64,000 nt of DNA from Neoactinobaculum massilliense (lineage in GTDB: Bacteria; Actinomycetota; Actinomycetes; Actinomycetales; Actinomycetaceae). Positions 62,774-64,000 of this stretch are shown here, one piece after another. How positions within the stretch are numbered: position 1 is the first letter of the stretch; every line of letters begins with the position of its first letter. The notes below the pieces were generated by a model. It was not told the DNA's origin. It did not search any database and was given only the letters and a program-made list of their open reading frames with translations. The DNA is taken from assembly GCF_900604955.1 (NCBI RefSeq), contig NZ_UWPE01000002.1, positions 1 to 64,000 on the forward strand, given 5' to 3'. The position numbers were made by a program, and so were the translations under genes.

Positions 62774-64000
62774 TCAATTCGACGAGCCCGTCCCTCTACG
62801 GTCCGCCTTCAGAAGAACGTCACGGAGGGCCGGATCCACGGCATAGATGTATAGGCCATGAACCCCTCGGGTCAACAGCACGTTCAGATCGTTCTCCAAC
62901 AATTCCTCGGCGTGAGAGACCTTGTTACCATCCTCGTGCTTACGTCTGTTCGTAGCCCAATGGTTCTGCGACTTACTCTCGTCAATCACCACATGCCCAT
63001 CACGGTATGTGATGGAGGGGCCCAAAATGACTCCGGCGTAGTTTAGATCAAAGCCCTGGATGGTATTGGTTGATCCAACCTCGTTGATCGTTTGCGGCTG
63101 TTCTGCCCACGGCAAGTTCTTGATAACACGAAGGTCGGTTCTGTTACCAGAAGCAATGCTACCGGGGCGTTGCCGGAGATTCTCCCCATTCCACGGCAAT
63201 TTCAGACCATCCGCATTCACAAACCAGATGCCCTCAGGATCATTACTGTTTGCGCTCTTACCCGAGTACTTCCAGTCGTAGGTCGCAAGAAGTCGAGACA
63301 ATCCTCTATTGATGTCACTCGCAGATTCAATATCTCCCAGGGAATTCCAATTCTCATCATTCTTGCGCGCCTTAGCGCCCAAATTGTTCTTTCTTTTAAT
63401 CGCGGCATACATCTCACGCACCGAGGAGAAAATTCGGAGGTCATAGCGACGATCAGTTGGAACTTGTTTCACGACGCGTTGATTGACAAAATCATGAACC
63501 CACGAGATTGTGGGCTCCTCAGCATCCATTCGCATCTGATTCTTGAGAAGAATCGTAGTCTTATGCGACCCAATGTAAGAATCGACTTCTCTGCGGATAC
63601 GAGGCTCAACCACTTGGTTATAGTCCCTAGTCTGATTCTCGTCATACACAGCTACTACAACACGTGCTCGCTTAAGTAAATCAAGCCACTGATTGTTTCC
63701 TTGATACGACTGCTTGCCGGTGGTGAGTAGCAAGTGAGCCTCGTCAACCAGTACTACATCCACTTTGCTATTCTCTGCATGCTTCTTAATGAAAGGCGTC
63801 GGCTTCCATACGCGACACTCACCACGCTTCAGCAACCCGAGTTTCCTAATAACCCCCTGATACACTTTCAATTGATCGTTCTGATTCACAAGAATGTGGG
63901 CGTCTAGCGACGCATCGTCTGATTCCGCAGGTAGGTCTTGAGCAGATTCCTCATCATCCTTAGCCTTCCTGCTGCCATCCGCCCCCATCTGCAAGAGATC
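62774..64000 (-). CDS. DUF2075-type DNA/RNA helicase, 5' truncated by window edge
   Basis: The frame is open to the right edge, so the N-terminal part, including Walker A, lies outside. About 408 C-terminal residues are visible. Walker B is VDVVLVDEAHLLL. YDENQTRDYNQVV, LLKNQMRMDAEE, NEVGSTNTIQGFDLNYAGVILGP and NVLLTRGVHGLYIYAVDP are the usual DUF2075 motifs (helicase motifs IV-VI). The family is thought to act on nucleic acids and is often found in defence islands. GC content is low and codon use differs from the rest of the window, consistent with transfer. The stop lies 82 bp from the MazG-like stop. Confidence 0.85.
   Translation of the reverse strand, partial: DLLQMGADGSRKAKDDEESAQDLPAESDDASLDAHILVNQNDQLKVYQGVIRKLGLLKRGECRVWKPTPFIKKHAENSKVDVVLVDEAHLLLTTGKQSYQGNNQWLDLLKRARVVVAVYDENQTRDYNQVVEPRIRREVDSYIGSHKTTILLKNQMRMDAEEPTISWVHDFVNQRVVKQVPTDRRYDLRIFSSVREMYAAIKRKNNLGAKARKNDENWNSLGDIESASDINRGLSRLLATYDWKYSGKSANSNDPEGIWFVNADGLKLPWNGENLRQRPGSIASGNRTDLRVIKNLPWAEQPQTINEVGSTNTIQGFDLNYAGVILGPSITYRDGHVVIDESKSQNHWATNRRKHEDGNKVSHAEELLENDLNVLLTRGVHGLYIYAVDPALRDVLLKADRRGTGSSN

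Noticed and set aside
1-64000. tRNA, rRNA and CRISPR arrays
   Set aside because: No T-loop-like GGTTCGAATCC motif, rRNA signature or regularly spaced short repeats with unique spacers were found by eye.

Overview
The window is about 64 kb of high-GC DNA with an actinobacterial gene set: FeoABC under an IdeR/DtxR-type iron box, HrpA with a DUF3418 tail, an LAXTG-type surface anchor and many leaderless genes. A host-associated member of the Actinomycetaceae or a close relative is the best guess, from gene content only. No rRNA, tRNA or CRISPR array was recognised. GC content falls visibly after about 62,370, where a probably acquired segment begins.

Layout. 1-978: end of a PfkB sugar kinase. 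1079-4413: iron box and the overlapping feoA-feoB-feoC-like operon. 4875-11458: phosphoglucomutase, then 240-bp tandem repeats rich in hairpins that lie on both sides of an AbiEi/DUF559-like gene, then 6-phosphogluconate dehydrogenase and a DUF2183 (App1-like) protein. 11480-18658: UPF0126 membrane protein, a 15-bp minisatellite, a membrane-anchored endonuclease/exonuclease/phosphatase protein and HrpA. 18710-24406: a giant secreted subtilisin-like protease.

24648-44084 is a host-glycan utilisation region. One minus-strand operon encodes a sugar ABC importer (binding protein and two permeases, no ATPase), a GH29 alpha-L-fucosidase split by a frameshift, and a sortase-anchored enzyme of unrecognised fold. 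Divergent from it are a GH2 beta-galactosidase and a sulfatase, both without signal peptides. A second minus-strand cluster encodes nanK, nanE, nagB, a GntR regulator and an anaerobic sulfatase-maturating radical SAM enzyme; nagA lies apart at 24648. The logic appears to be: cut glycans at the surface, import sulfated or fucosylated oligosaccharides, finish them in the cytosol, and feed GlcNAc/ManNAc phosphates to fructose-6-phosphate.

44182-58277 holds a flavin monooxygenase, SprT-like protein, tyrosine phosphatase, two tandem GNAT acetyltransferases, an OPT transporter, an amino-acid ABC importer with a structured leader, an MFS transporter fused to CBS domains, Idi and an NAD(P)-binding protein. 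58281-62349 has a HAD phosphatase and a nadC-niaR-transporter operon with a promoter-overlapping operator, which suggests uptake of an NAD precursor, possibly quinolinate. 62372-64000 is a lower-GC MazG-like plus DUF2075 helicase pair that may be a defence module.

Sequence-wide themes: leaderless promoters (-10 box six or seven bases before the start codon) at about a dozen genes, and an over-represented octamer GGCGTCGT that often forms the arms of intergenic hairpins.
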